Assembly: GCA_000149265.1 (NCBI GenBank)
Contig: CH003211.1
Location: forward strand, 1,002,919 to 1,066,918
From: Ciona savignyi
Taxonomy: Eukaryota > Chordata > Ascidiacea > Phlebobranchia > Cionidae
Reading direction: 5' to 3'
Length of the DNA stretch: 64,000 bases
The translations under genes and the position numbers were made by a program. Under the pieces are notes generated by a model that saw nothing but the letters and a program-made list of their open reading frames with translations, was not told where the DNA came from and made no database searches. Of this stretch, positions 10,825-20,855 are shown in pieces. Position 1 is the stretch's first letter, and the number at the start of each line of letters is the position of its first letter.

Positions 10825-13652
10825 ATGGCATTACCAAAACGAATTACTAAGGTAGGATTGTTTTTTTTTGCTGGTGAAGAATGCTTCAAAGGAATATTTA
10901 TGTTTTATTTCTGTAAATGGTAAAACGTAAGGTTTTTTTTACATGGGCAATCTTTAAATTAACTTGCACTCCCAAGTTCGATTACCAGAGCTATTACAGT
11001 GTGATGCATATGAATAAGATGTGTCTTTACAATTGGGACGTCATATTTTAACCCATTAATTCAATAAAGCAAACCACAGACGTTCTTACCGATTAAGCTA
11101 TCCGGCCAATTAATGATTTTCTCTTATTTTTAACCTACAACTTCATCAGTGTTTAAAAGTTATTTTCAACATCGTTGATTTTTTATTGGTTTGTCTATTA
11201 GTAAAACAGTCACCTAATTCATCAATCTGTCATTCATTAGTAATCACCGCAAAAAAATTAAAGAAACGAATAATTGATATTTGTGTATACTAAACAAAAA
11301 TGCAAAAGTCCCCATCAGTTTCTTCAACTGTGCCATTTCTGTCATCTAAAATACAAAAATACTAAATCTTTGTTCTTGGTTAAGTGGAGAGTAAAAAAAT
11401 AAACATCAACATTTATAAGCCACCAATCATGTTTATATAAGATATTAATAATTTTATTCTCATGAACACAACAAATATGCAATAAAATTGCCAATCCTTC
11501 CAGTGTGGTAATTTAAAATCAGTCAAAACGATGATGTAATATACTTTTTGTACAATTTAATTCATTTAGACAACAGCAATCATTACATGATTTCGGAGTG
11601 TTTAGTGTTTTATCTATGTTAGGTGATCTTGGATTTTGGCCTTAGTTATAACTCGATCATGTGTATAAAAAATTATTCCATCTTGCTTATATTTACAAGT
11701 GAGGTGTCACATACATAGGCCTAATCAAGCCGTCACCAATTAAACAAAATAAAGATATCAAAATAACCATGTTCACCTACAGGAAACTCAGCGACTATTA
11801 AGCGAACCAGTCCCTGGTATCATCGCGGTACCATTTGAGGATAACTTACGATATTTTCGAGTTTCAATGTGTGGCCCCAAAGATGTAAGAGACAGTTTTG
11901 TTTTTGCATTCTTTGCAGGTCCTGCTATCTGTGCAACACAATGTTATAGCTGTAATCAACCATTGCTTGTAAAATGTCCAAAGACATTTTTAAGTGAAAG
12001 AGATAAATGTTTTACGCTTGCATTAAGCGAAGATATAAGCATAATAAGCAGAATTATGCTGCTAAACACTGAAAGAAAGTGTGTTTGTAAGTTTTAAGGT
12101 AGATATGACTTCTGATCAATCTATATTGCTATGATCAATGTAATTAATCGATTATCACTGATCAGTAATGTGTAGAATTTAACTTTTTGAACTTTTGTGT
12201 TGACAATGTGTAATTTATAATTTGAAGAAAAAAAATCGTCATCTGCATTATTGTCATAACTAAATCAATGTTAACCTGTTTGGTGTTTGCCCACTATTCT
12301 TATGGTGGTTGTGCAGATTAACTAGGATATTTGGTTGCTAAATTAAAGACTGACACTCTACATTTGATCTAAACGATCCTAGCGCTTAATGCATTGCAAC
12401 ACTTCAAATATATAAATTATTGATATCGGTATAATACTGACCATGGACAAGACTTTACAATGTAATCTTTTCCATTTTAGTCCCCATTCGAGGGAGGATC
12501 CTTTAAGTTGGAGTTGTTCCTTCCTGAAGATTATCCAATGGCAGCTCCAAAAGTCCGCTTCCTTACAAGGATATACCATCCCAATGTGGACAAAATCGGA
12601 AGAATTTGCCTGGATATTTTAAAAGGTCACCTTAACTATTTTTACCATTTGCTAAGTATTGAAAATAAGCGTTAATTCATATGTGCTGTAATGGTTGGCA
12701 TTATTGTTGTACAATTTGCCTAGATGGTCCCTAAATTAAAAATTGGCCAATGTCAATGTATTTCTGTAACAAAAAATATTTTCTCTCAGTAAGTCTCAGT
12801 ATTTATATTCATGATACTTATGTTTGATCATGCCTTATAATGGTCACCCCCGGCCCACAGATAAGTGGAGTCCTGCGTTGCAAATGCGAACCGTACTACT
12901 TTCAATACAAGCTCTATTGAGCGCTCCAAACCCTGATGACCCGCTTCAAAATGATATCGCCCAAATATGGAAAGATGATGAAGAACTTGCAATTAAAACA
13001 GGTATCATTTTTTAACTTCCACCAAAAAGTCTTACTTGTTCACATAATTTGCCTGACCGATTAGCTTGGTGAGTTAGTGCGTTACACTTCAGTTGAAGGG
13101 TTTCTAAAACTGGGCACCCTCTAGTTGGTTGTGTTCATGGGGAAGGAACTTAGCAGACATTCCCTGAACCAATTAGATTGATGGGTTCTACCACATTAAA
13201 GGAACATCCTAATCTTATACTAACACACTGCAGTAGCTCTGGTCACCTGGTAGGTAGAAGGCAATCTGACAGTTACGTGAATGTTAACTCGTGTTGCGTT
13301 TTCTCATTCACGGGGATAATCCGGAATATCCCATCTAAATGTGACCTTGAGTACAAACAGATATTTTGCAAACCCTATGCAAAACAAGTTGGAAAAAATT
13401 GTTATTTTATAAAACCATTTAGAGAAGTTGGGATATTTTTTGTTTTAATTTTCTTTGGGATTTGCACTATTAAAGATCATGTAATCATTGAATTATGGGA
13501 TCAATAAGAATTTTTTAATCATTTTTGGAATATATCTTCAATACGGATTAACTGGCTTCCAATTTATTTTTATTTTATTTTAAATTTTAACCTGTATTTC
13601 CTTGAAATTTTCAGCGATAGAATGGACAAGAAAATACGCCTGTGGTGACTAA
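10825..13652 (+). CDS. UBE2N: Ubiquitin-conjugating enzyme E2 N (Ubc13), copy A
   Basis: E2 that, with a UEV partner (UBE2V), builds K63-linked ubiquitin chains in DNA-damage tolerance and innate signalling. Five coding exons: 10825-10851, 11783-11884, 12481-12625, 12861-13001 and 13615-13652 (TAA 13650-13652), giving 150 aa against 152 in human. Exon 3 carries the UBC core: [14 protein letters not shown], the HPN motif in [18 protein letters not shown], and the catalytic Cys at residue 86. Exon 4 has [23 protein letters not shown], nearly as in vertebrate Ubc13. The C-terminus (RKYACGD) differs from the vertebrate RLYAMNNI. Splice phases are consistent and no lesion is seen. Copy B differs at only six residues, all in the first 31. 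A conserved TTTTTTATAG about 85 bases before the ATG in both copies could be a 5'-leader splice acceptor (cis or spliced-leader); this is inference. Confidence 0.95.
13100..13345 (+). repeat. tRNA-derived SINE-like repeat in UBE2N-A intron 4
   Basis: This is one copy of a family found at least six times in the window. Shared landmarks in order are a GGTTGTGT...GGCAAGG-like segment, CATTGCCTGAACC, GATTGATGGGTTCTACC, AACACACTGCA, a segment near GATCTGACGATTGCC, GTGTTAAC and ATTCACGGGGATAA. The copies at about 29.4 and 55.5 kb keep parts of a tRNA-like head. This copy and the one at 24.1 kb are duplicates made by the segmental duplication. Confidence 0.6.
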
Positions 13653-14197
13653 AAGTCAAATAGTTTTTACCAGACGAAAACTTGAACGCCAATATTCCTA
13701 CATTTGTTATTGCCAATTTTCCTTGGCTGCTGCCCTTGTAACAAAATAGGCAAGCAGTATGCAGCAAAGTTCTTGTTAACTTATTTATTCTTGATTTTTG
13801 CATGCACAACCCACGCCAGTTCCAAAACCAATACTCTGTATCCACTGGCAACATTCTAGTTTTCGCTCAATTTGGCTAATTCTTTTTTTGTTGTACCTGC
13901 CCCAACCCTGTGCTATCACTTAGATTAGACAATTGCCTTTTTGTGACAAATAACGGTATTTTTTTGTTTAAATCCTCTGCGTTTCAGTAAAAATATCATG
14001 TTTCCATGTTTTCATACAATTTCGCAAAAAAAAACTTAAATTTTAATTTAAAGTTTCAACAAATTGAAAATTAACACCGTGAAAAAGGAGATGTATGATT
14101 TATGTACATAAATAGCGTGGACGAAAACACTTAAATTTAAACAAAAAATAATTTTACCCTTTTTGCAGCTATGGAATTTTGTTGTTTACAAACTGTA

Positions 14198-14203
14198 AAT
14201 AAA
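14198..14203 (+). promoter_or_regulatory. Candidate UBE2N-A polyadenylation signal
   Basis: An AATAAA lies about 545 bases after the stop codon. The equivalent site in copy B is at 25,158-25,163. Both are far from the stop, so the true 3' end may be elsewhere. Confidence 0.3.
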
Positions 14204-14839
14204 CCGTTTTAAGTGCTCCAGTTGAGTGTAATGTTTTAAATAATGTGACCATTTGTTTGACTGGGTATTCCTACTTATCCTTGTTTGCCAAAAACGTAAG
14301 ATGCATAAATTATATAACAAATATAATTGGCACGTTTATTAAGTTTTGGTACGAACCCTAAATTCACTTTTCAGACAATCTCTTGCCCAAAAACTTAGCG
14401 TCGATTGTATCATGTGTGTTTTGATCGCGTCGCTCTTCCCGATTGAGCTATCTCGCGGGAACCATATTTAGTTAAGTGGATTATTGGTGTTTAGCTACAA
14501 CGGTTGCGCAAAGGACTGTCCTGAAGAAGCACGCAAAATTAAATCTACGTGATTGTTTCATTTGTCAAGGGACTGAGCGAACATGGCTTGAATCCAGTTA
14601 ATCAATGACTTTTCAAACAAATCGACTAAGATTACAAAACTTCTTGGAAATCAACAAAGTAATGTGATGATAGGTATAAAACCTTAAACAATCAAACACA
14701 AAACCTTTAAAAATGTAACACACTGGGTATCAAACATTATACTGCGTGGAAACGGGCAAACTTCGGTTAGTATTCTAACGAAGCGAAAGTGTTTTTCACC
14801 GAAACGCTGTGAAATTTGTTTTTTTACTGCCCCATAAAA

Positions 14840-16310
14840 TTGGTCCCAAACATGATTCGCATGTACGTGGCGACCGAGGTCTTGTAAGCAACCAGCATAT
14901 TCATATAAAACGTCCAGACTCTGTCTATTATAATGAGGTTGGTCTACCGCTGACTCCATCAATTTATCCAACTCATCAATCGGGATTTGAACACAAGGAT
15001 CATCAAGTCGATCTAATTTTACGTTGCATTGTAGCATAGCTAGTTTAACTTCAAATAACATAAGATCATTCTCGCACAATGAGATTATTTGTTCACACAA
15101 TTTCAAACAGAGCTCGTACTCATCAAGGTCATAAGATTTGTTCACTGCATGCAAACAGCCTATAAGATATGTGGTGAATCGATACTTTCGGGAACTAATA
15201 CAATTGTTTGTGTATAATGATTACTTTTATTGTTTGTAGAACAGGTATGTGAAAGTATTTTTACTAACAAGTAATTTGCGTGGTATTTACGACAAGTACA
15301 CCGCCATTTGTATTTAAACGCCAGTCAATTATCGCAATTTAATAGTCGTCAAAAAGTCTTCCTCGGGGGGGTACATCTTTCCTATATATTGTTGTGTATG
15401 TACCGTACAAAATAATGTCACTAACCACGTTACTATGCGTTGCATTCTCAGTAATAGAATGCAGCTTACAGAATAAAATATTGCCGTGCGTCTATAGTCT
15501 ATTACTCTATTGTATGAATTATATGCTGGGAGTTACCGGAGTCAGATTTGAGACAAGCACCGACTTTACAATCTCGAAGGACAGTCTACTAAAGTGACCT
15601 TTTGGTTTAGCGACAAGCGGCCAAATGCGCCTTCCTCGATAAAAGAAAATAATAGTAGGGGTGCTAAAGATTACTTTGGGTTGGATTGTGTAACAGAGTT
15701 TTACGATTTCCAGCTTCAGAGCTTCGTTTAAGCCTAGTAGAAAACGATGAGAAAAATTGCGGAAAATCACCCAAAATATCTCATGGCCGTTTTCTGATTA
15801 TCCTGCCGGGAAAAATTATTTTCGAGAAGAATCATGTGCTCAAAATCGGAATACGGAGTTATTTCAAATCGCGCTGGTGAACCCATTTCCGCTACAGAAA
15901 ACTTGCATGACGGTTTTCCCATGATCTTGATGTACTCGTTAGAAATAAATCTCAGTGTACTTTCTAGTGATTTAGTATTGAAGATTTCGAACTTTCTTTT
16001 TATGTGCAAGCAGTTGGCCACCTTCAGCATCATACAGAATATTTTCTAAAAGATCAAATTTTCTGCCAAAACTTGTTCGAAACCATAGTAGGGAGTGTTT
16101 AAGCTTTGAAGACAAGTCCCTTTGAAGATCACTTTGAATTTGTTGGTTTTGCGGTTCTCTTACAAGTGCAGCGTTAAGCAGAGCTACACTGCGCACACAG
16201 TTAAACCCTTCGATCACTTTTTTACTTTCATTAAGCTTGGAAAGCTTATAAAATATTGGAACCGATTTTATTGGGTCAATTTCCTTTCCATTTTCATCAC
16301 ATAATGTCTT
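14840..16310 (-). pseudogene. Broken copy of the nucleotidyltransferase-TPR gene
   Basis: Closely matches parts of the intact gene at 25,911-28,862. Reading from the 5' side (16,310 downward): the N-terminal region is present (DENGKEIDPIKSVPIF...), about 20 codons are missing near SDLQRDLSSK, the nucleotidyltransferase motif survives as EMGSPARFEITPYSDFEH, then about 0.9 kb is deleted near 15,740, joining MRYF-like sequence to LLGLNEALKLEI. A foreign block of about 510 bases interrupts it at about 15,168-15,680, and the copy stops at 14,840 where a roughly 1.1-kb deletion removes the C-terminal third and stop codon. Frameshifts separate the remaining pieces, so no full-length product is possible. 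The parent lies in unit 2 of the segmental duplication. Confidence 0.85.
15168..15680. mobile_element. Unidentified insertion inside the nucleotidyltransferase pseudogene
   Basis: The intact gene reads without interruption where the pseudogene has about 510 extra bases between the segments for the Leu/Cys-rich helix and for the YTIQP region. No clear terminal inverted repeat, poly-A tail or coding sequence is visible. An open frame at 15394-15597 is of unknown meaning. It is called an insertion only because the parent copy gives the empty site. Confidence 0.45.
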
Positions 16311-16395
16311 TGTGTGAGCAGGTCCGGCTGAAAGACTCACAAATAGACCTGGCCATAAAGCAATTGTAATGCGGAAGCGTTTACAACACATAAAC

Positions 16396-17633
16396 TAGAG
16401 AGTTTAAACCACGTGTTTAACCGCCACTATTTGTAAAACACATGTTGTATGTGATATATTCATGCTACAGGGTCCCTAACCACAATTTGTTCTTAATACA
16501 CCGAGTATGTACAGTAGTTTGTTTCTGCAAGCAAAAACGCATCGGTCCCATAGTTAACCAACCAAACTTATTTTCCATGTTTAGTTAAATAAAGAATAAA
16601 CGTCTTAAATTTACAAACATTTCACCACAAATGTTTTAAATTAAAGCTTCCTTTCAAGCGCTGTAGTGAAATGAAGCTAAAATATAAAACAGCCCGGTTT
16701 AGTTTTTTTTATGGTTTCAGGGAATTCCCCTGGGTTTAGAAGATAAGTTTCTGTTTTTACATAAGTGAGTCATGTTATGTATGTAACAATTCTTAAAATT
16801 TTAATCTGATTTGTCGACTTCTTGTTGGAGATGTCAGTCCGATATGGCATGCCTGTCACAATCATATTTCAGGAACATATCTTCGTTATTAAGAAATTAA
16901 CCTAGGTAAATATTTTCTTTTTTTTAATTNNNNNNNNNNNNNNNNNNNNNNNNNNNNNNNNNNNNNNNNNNNNNNNNNNNNNNNNNNNNNNNNNNNNNNN
17001 NNNNNNNNNNNNNNNNNNNNNNNNNNNNNCTATGCCCAGAAAGGTCTAATTTTTTGGAAAAAAATAGCGTTTTGATTTTTAACGTCCCAGGGGAATTCCC
17101 CTGGATTTATCACCCAAAATTTTGGTTTCTGCATATCTAAACCATGTTGTCTAAAAAATTTCAAATTTTCATTGCGATTCCATTACTCCCTTTGGTAGAT
17201 GTCGGGGCGACATGGCATGCCTGTCACAATCATGATTTAAGAACAAAATCTAATTTTTTTAGGGTATTTTCCTCGGTAATTTTTTATTTCTTCCAAGTGT
17301 TAAATCAATGACTAATGCACTTACATTCCACCAAATTTGATTTAAATTGGAGCAGCCGTTCAAGCGCTATGCCACAAAAAGCTAATTTTTTTTATAAAAA
17401 ATACTGTTTTGGTTTTTAACCTCCCAGGGGAATTCCCCTTGATATATTATCCAACATTTTGGTTTCTGCCTATCTAGACCATGTTGTCTAACGAATGTCT
17501 AAGTTTCATTACGATTCCATTATTTCTTCTGGTAAATGTCGGGGCGACATGCCATGCCAGTCAAACCTTTGACGAAAAAAACGAAAAAAAAACGGATAAA
17601 AACAATATGTGTCCCATTTGAAAAAATGGTGTA
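16396..17633. mobile_element. Repeat element with internal 334-base tandem units, copy 1 (contains the assembly gap)
   Basis: It starts CTAGAGAGT after ATAAA and ends after AACAATATGTGTCCC with a short hairpin (CCATTT GAAA AAATGG). The same element lies at 21,576-22,784, but at a different place relative to the duplicated block. An empty site is visible at about 34,692-34,700, where the flanking sequences (TTTACAACACATAAA and TTATGGAAGAA) join directly. Three internal units begin near 16,720, 17,090 and 17,427, each with a GGGAATTCCC palindrome and a GATGTCGGGGCGACATG-like block. No transposase is encoded, so it is non-autonomous; the superfamily is unresolved. Confidence 0.6.
16930..17029. 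other. Assembly gap (100 N)
   Basis: Exactly 100 N characters lie inside the tandem-repeat element. A round 100 usually marks a gap of unknown size, so the copy number of the 334-base unit here is not reliable. Confidence 0.95.
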
Positions 17634-18870
17634 TTATGGAAGAATGTGACACCGGATAAAAAATCTGTTATTTTCAGAAGTTGAACAATACTCAACCAAC
17701 TGTGCGTAAATAAACGTAACATTAATAACATGCACGGTTTGAACTTAACCAATAAATATCAAAACAGTTCAGTAAGAACTTTGTTATTGCAACAAAAGCA
17801 TTGATGACTTAATAAAGCAAAAGGGAGAAAAGCTCAAAACAGACCAACTATCGAGTGATGTAAAACACAGGCTCGAATTAGATACCATACAAGCATATTA
17901 TGGTAAAACCATAGAGTAATGGGTTAAACAACGCCGCGCCCATGACATTTTACAGCGGAAAACTCCCGTTTAGTTGTCAACGTCTTGTAAAATTCTTGTC
18001 AACATCATTTCCAAGGTTTCCGGTTCATAGCTTTAATACATTCTGCTTTCGTAACCGTGAGACTGAATAATGGCGGTTGGTCGGAGTTGGCGCTACAGTT
18101 GGAAACCCCACTGTTAATCTTGCAATACTTGAAAAATCGGTGGTACGAAAAAATAACGGACAACATGACAGTATGAGAAACCAAACGTGTCACTAGTTAA
18201 GTTTAAAGAGAGATACTTTATAACATGTTTAAACTGGCTTAGTATAATGAGGTAATACCTAAATGCTGGATTTAAATTTGATTGAAAATGTGTAAATTTA
18301 TTGTTTAAATTTATTCTGACACCTTAAATTTATAGGCCTACTAATGGGGCCAAAGATGAAATCACGAAATTGCGAAAATATTTTATAATTACCAACCTAA
18401 CTGCCAATGGATTTCACACAGGATTTTTTCACTTGTGTGTTAAATTTCATTATTCCATAAAACCATTTATACTCAATTTAGTATTGATACTTAGTGGTTC
18501 CGTGTTTAAACATGCAAAACACATTGGTTTTCCATAACAGTGACATTTTATGCATTTCGGAGTAGGTTCTGCTACTGTGTACATTTCCCATCTGTTTAAG
18601 CTCTTTATCGTGTATCTGTTTCATCCACATTCTCACAGTCCCCGGTTTAATCACCACGGCACATCTTCCGCTTCTTGATTTTCATATCTTGTTTGTATAT
18701 TTGCCAATTTCGTTTTAATAGTTTATCTATATACAGAACATGTACTATACAAGATGTTGAATGTATAGCTGTCAATCCGTAAAAGCTACGTGTGGAATCC
18801 CGTTATTAAAAAAAATATCATTTTTGTATCTTATCTCTAAAGAAAAAATATCTTTTAAAATTTAACTTAA
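17634..18870. repeat. Duplicate of the TIMP-A upstream region
   Basis: Runs parallel to about 34,700-35,860, with shared stretches such as TTATGGAAGAA, AAACACAGGCTCGAAT, GCGCCCACGACATTTTACAGCGG-like sequence and AAAAGCTACGTGTGGAATCCC. It diverges by many small changes and holds no gene. The match stops where unit 1 has lost the interval equivalent to about 35.86-38.17 kb. Confidence 0.75.
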
Positions 18871-18879
18871 AATTTTCGT

Positions 18880-19350
18880 TTTTACAAAGATGTCGTGATC
18901 GAAGAAGATGGATCCATCACCGAGTTGGTGGACGAGGAAGATGAACTTCCGGATGGTGTGGTCACTATTCTGCCGGAACGAGATGTTGGGGAGGAGGGAG
19001 CTGAAGAAGCGTCACTTCCGGCTCCGGTGCACGAGGAGCAGCCTGGCGCGGATGTGGAGGAAATTGGCACAGACGCACATCACAACAAGCAGCAAGGTTC
19101 GGTGATGTTTGTATATTTAAAGTGGTGTGTATAACCTGATTTGCACTTAAACATTCTTAAAGTTAACATTGTTTGAATACTAATATAACAAACAACGGCG
19201 ATTCATTGGAACCATGTGGTGGCTTTAAAAGTAAAGTGAAACTCTATGTTTTAGCAACGAGTTCCAGTGATTGAATCCGCCGTATCGGATCCGTCAGGTG
19301 GCAGCAAAGAGTCGGCGGTTATCGTACCAAAACTGGTCGACGTTGATGAT
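18880..19350 (+). pseudogene. TIMP-A fragment (exons 2 and 3 only, broken)
   Basis: About 18,885-19,095 matches TIMP-A exon 2 from [13 protein letters not shown] onward, and 19,257-19,350 matches exon 3 ([15 protein letters not shown]...). Exon 1 with the signal peptide and first cysteines is absent. The first 27 bases of exon 2 and its AG acceptor are deleted (the sequence passes from an intron-like T-run straight into AAGATGTCGTG). Most of the repetitive acidic part of exon 2 is missing, which shifts the frame, and exon 3 lacks its second half. The copy ends in intron 3 because the duplication boundary is there. It has no TIMP-specific cysteines and cannot make an inhibitor. Confidence 0.85.
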
Positions 19351-19804
19351 GTAAGTCATTAAGGATTATATTAGAAATTGATTTACAGCCAATATAACAA
19401 AATCTGGCAACTCTTCTTTGGTTGCCAAAATGCCAAGCGCTTACTCATAGTCGGGCTGGAAGAAAAATTTCACCATGATTCAGCATTTTGTTGCTACAGG
19501 TTTTGTTGCTGATGTCTGGGAAAGTCCGTTTTTCTTGATTAAATGCGGATATAGTAAAATACAAATTGTGGCAATCCTGCCAGGACATGGCAGCAGCGAA
19601 TGGCGCGCTCAAATTAAAACTCTTGTTCTTCGGTCAGTCTGTGCGTTCTATTCATTCTCCTAGCTAAGCTTTAGATGCTCTATATTAAACGTCACGAAAC
19701 AATCATACATCATGTCACAGGATGCATCATAGCTCATGAGAATTACGTTCAAACCCAGTTTAATACGCAACAAATAAATCACAACAGATACACAAAATTG
19801 CTAC

Positions 19805-20400
19805 ATGGCTCACTTTAATATTATGCGACTTTGAAAGGGCTGACTTGCAATATTATGTGATTTTGAAAGGAATTACTGTAATATTAAGAAATGTTAAAAT
19901 TGCTGATTAAATATTACACAATGTTGAAGGACTGACTTCAATATTAAAAGGTCTGATTTTAATGTTATAAGATGTTAAAAGGATGACTTCAATGGTATGT
20001 GATGTAAAAAGGGTTAATTTAATATTATGTGAATTTAAAAGGGATGAATTTAATATTATATAACGTTAAATGGTTTACTTTAATATTATACAATGTTAAC
20101 TAACACCATTCCACACAGGAAATTCCCTAAAAATAAAATTAAAAGTGCAATGATTAATACCACATATATGAACCAGCTGGACATAGTATATAGCTTCATA
20201 AACATGGATAACAAGTTTGCAAGGGACTAAAATCAGCAAGTTAATTTCAGCCTTTTTAACATGACATAATATTTTAGTTATCTGTTTCAATTTCGCATAA
20301 TATTAAAGTCAGTCCTTCCACATAATGTAATGGCAATGTTTAGTCTTTCAATTTTGCATAATACTTAAGTCATTCCTTTTAATATTTACAATTGTTGTTT
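19805..20400. repeat. Foldback-like array of degenerate TTTAATATTATG repeats, copy 2
   Basis: Duplicate of the array at about 10,110-10,660. Forward-oriented units at 19,810-20,100, a middle of about 120 bases, then inverted units at 20,225-20,395 ending with TAATATTAAAGTCAGTCC and TAATACTTAAGTCATTCC. Confidence 0.55.
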
Positions 20401-20855
20401 TTATTGAGCAATTTAATACAGCTTTTTCATCCCCGTCAGCCTTTTAGTAAGGTCTCTTTTTTAAAACTTATAATTAATATGTTCCTATTGTTTGAATGTA
20501 ACCTATTATTGCTGTGTGTTTACGCAATGTCCACCAAGTTTAAAGCTTAAGGACAAAACCAAGAAATCCATATAAAAATAGTTTTCTGGTTTTAATTGAA
20601 TAATTTGTGAGGAAACCCTGGGTAATGTGGAACTTATAATGGCTGTCTGTCGTCAGAAAACCTGGGCAGAAAATTCAGTTTAGCAGTTTTAGAAGTTATT
20701 ACAGTTTGTTATAATAGTACCAGTATTCATATTCATGTACAAATAACTTTAACATACATAATTTTTTATAGAAAAGATACAACAGTAGGGTTTTGCAAGT
20801 TTCTATAGCGTTGGTATAGCCTCAAACTTGCTGTGAGGTCTATGTTTCCATAAAC

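Larger units (their letters stand above)
9845..19498. repeat. Tandem segmental duplication, unit 1 (decayed)
   Basis: This block matches the following block in the same order and orientation: foldback array, UBE2N, nucleotidyltransferase-TPR gene, then a TIMP 5' region. The right junction is visible near 19,498: sequence matching TIMP-A intron 3 (the match runs out near 39,240) meets sequence matching the left end of unit 1. Compared with unit 2 it has lost everything equivalent to about 28.82-34.61 kb (including the synapsin exons), parts of the nucleotidyltransferase gene, TIMP exon 1 and the minisatellite. It has gained a 1.24-kb repeat element and a roughly 0.5-kb insertion. Only its UBE2N copy remains intact. 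Confidence 0.8.

Noticed and set aside
13178-13507. 109-codon open frame in UBE2N-A intron 4
   Set aside because: It overlaps the SINE-like repeat; the duplicate in copy B does not keep the frame.
14425-14465. tRNA gene suggested by TAGCTCAATCGGGAAGAGCG (minus strand; repeated at about 25,376-25,400)
   Set aside because: Only a box-A-like part is present. No box B or acceptor stem at the right distance was found, so it is probably a SINE remnant.
16396-16440. Helitron assignment of the 1.24-kb element, based on CTAG next to T at the complement of its left end
   Set aside because: The other end does not begin TC, and a possible ATAAA target duplication is seen in copy 2, which Helitrons do not make. 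Left unassigned.
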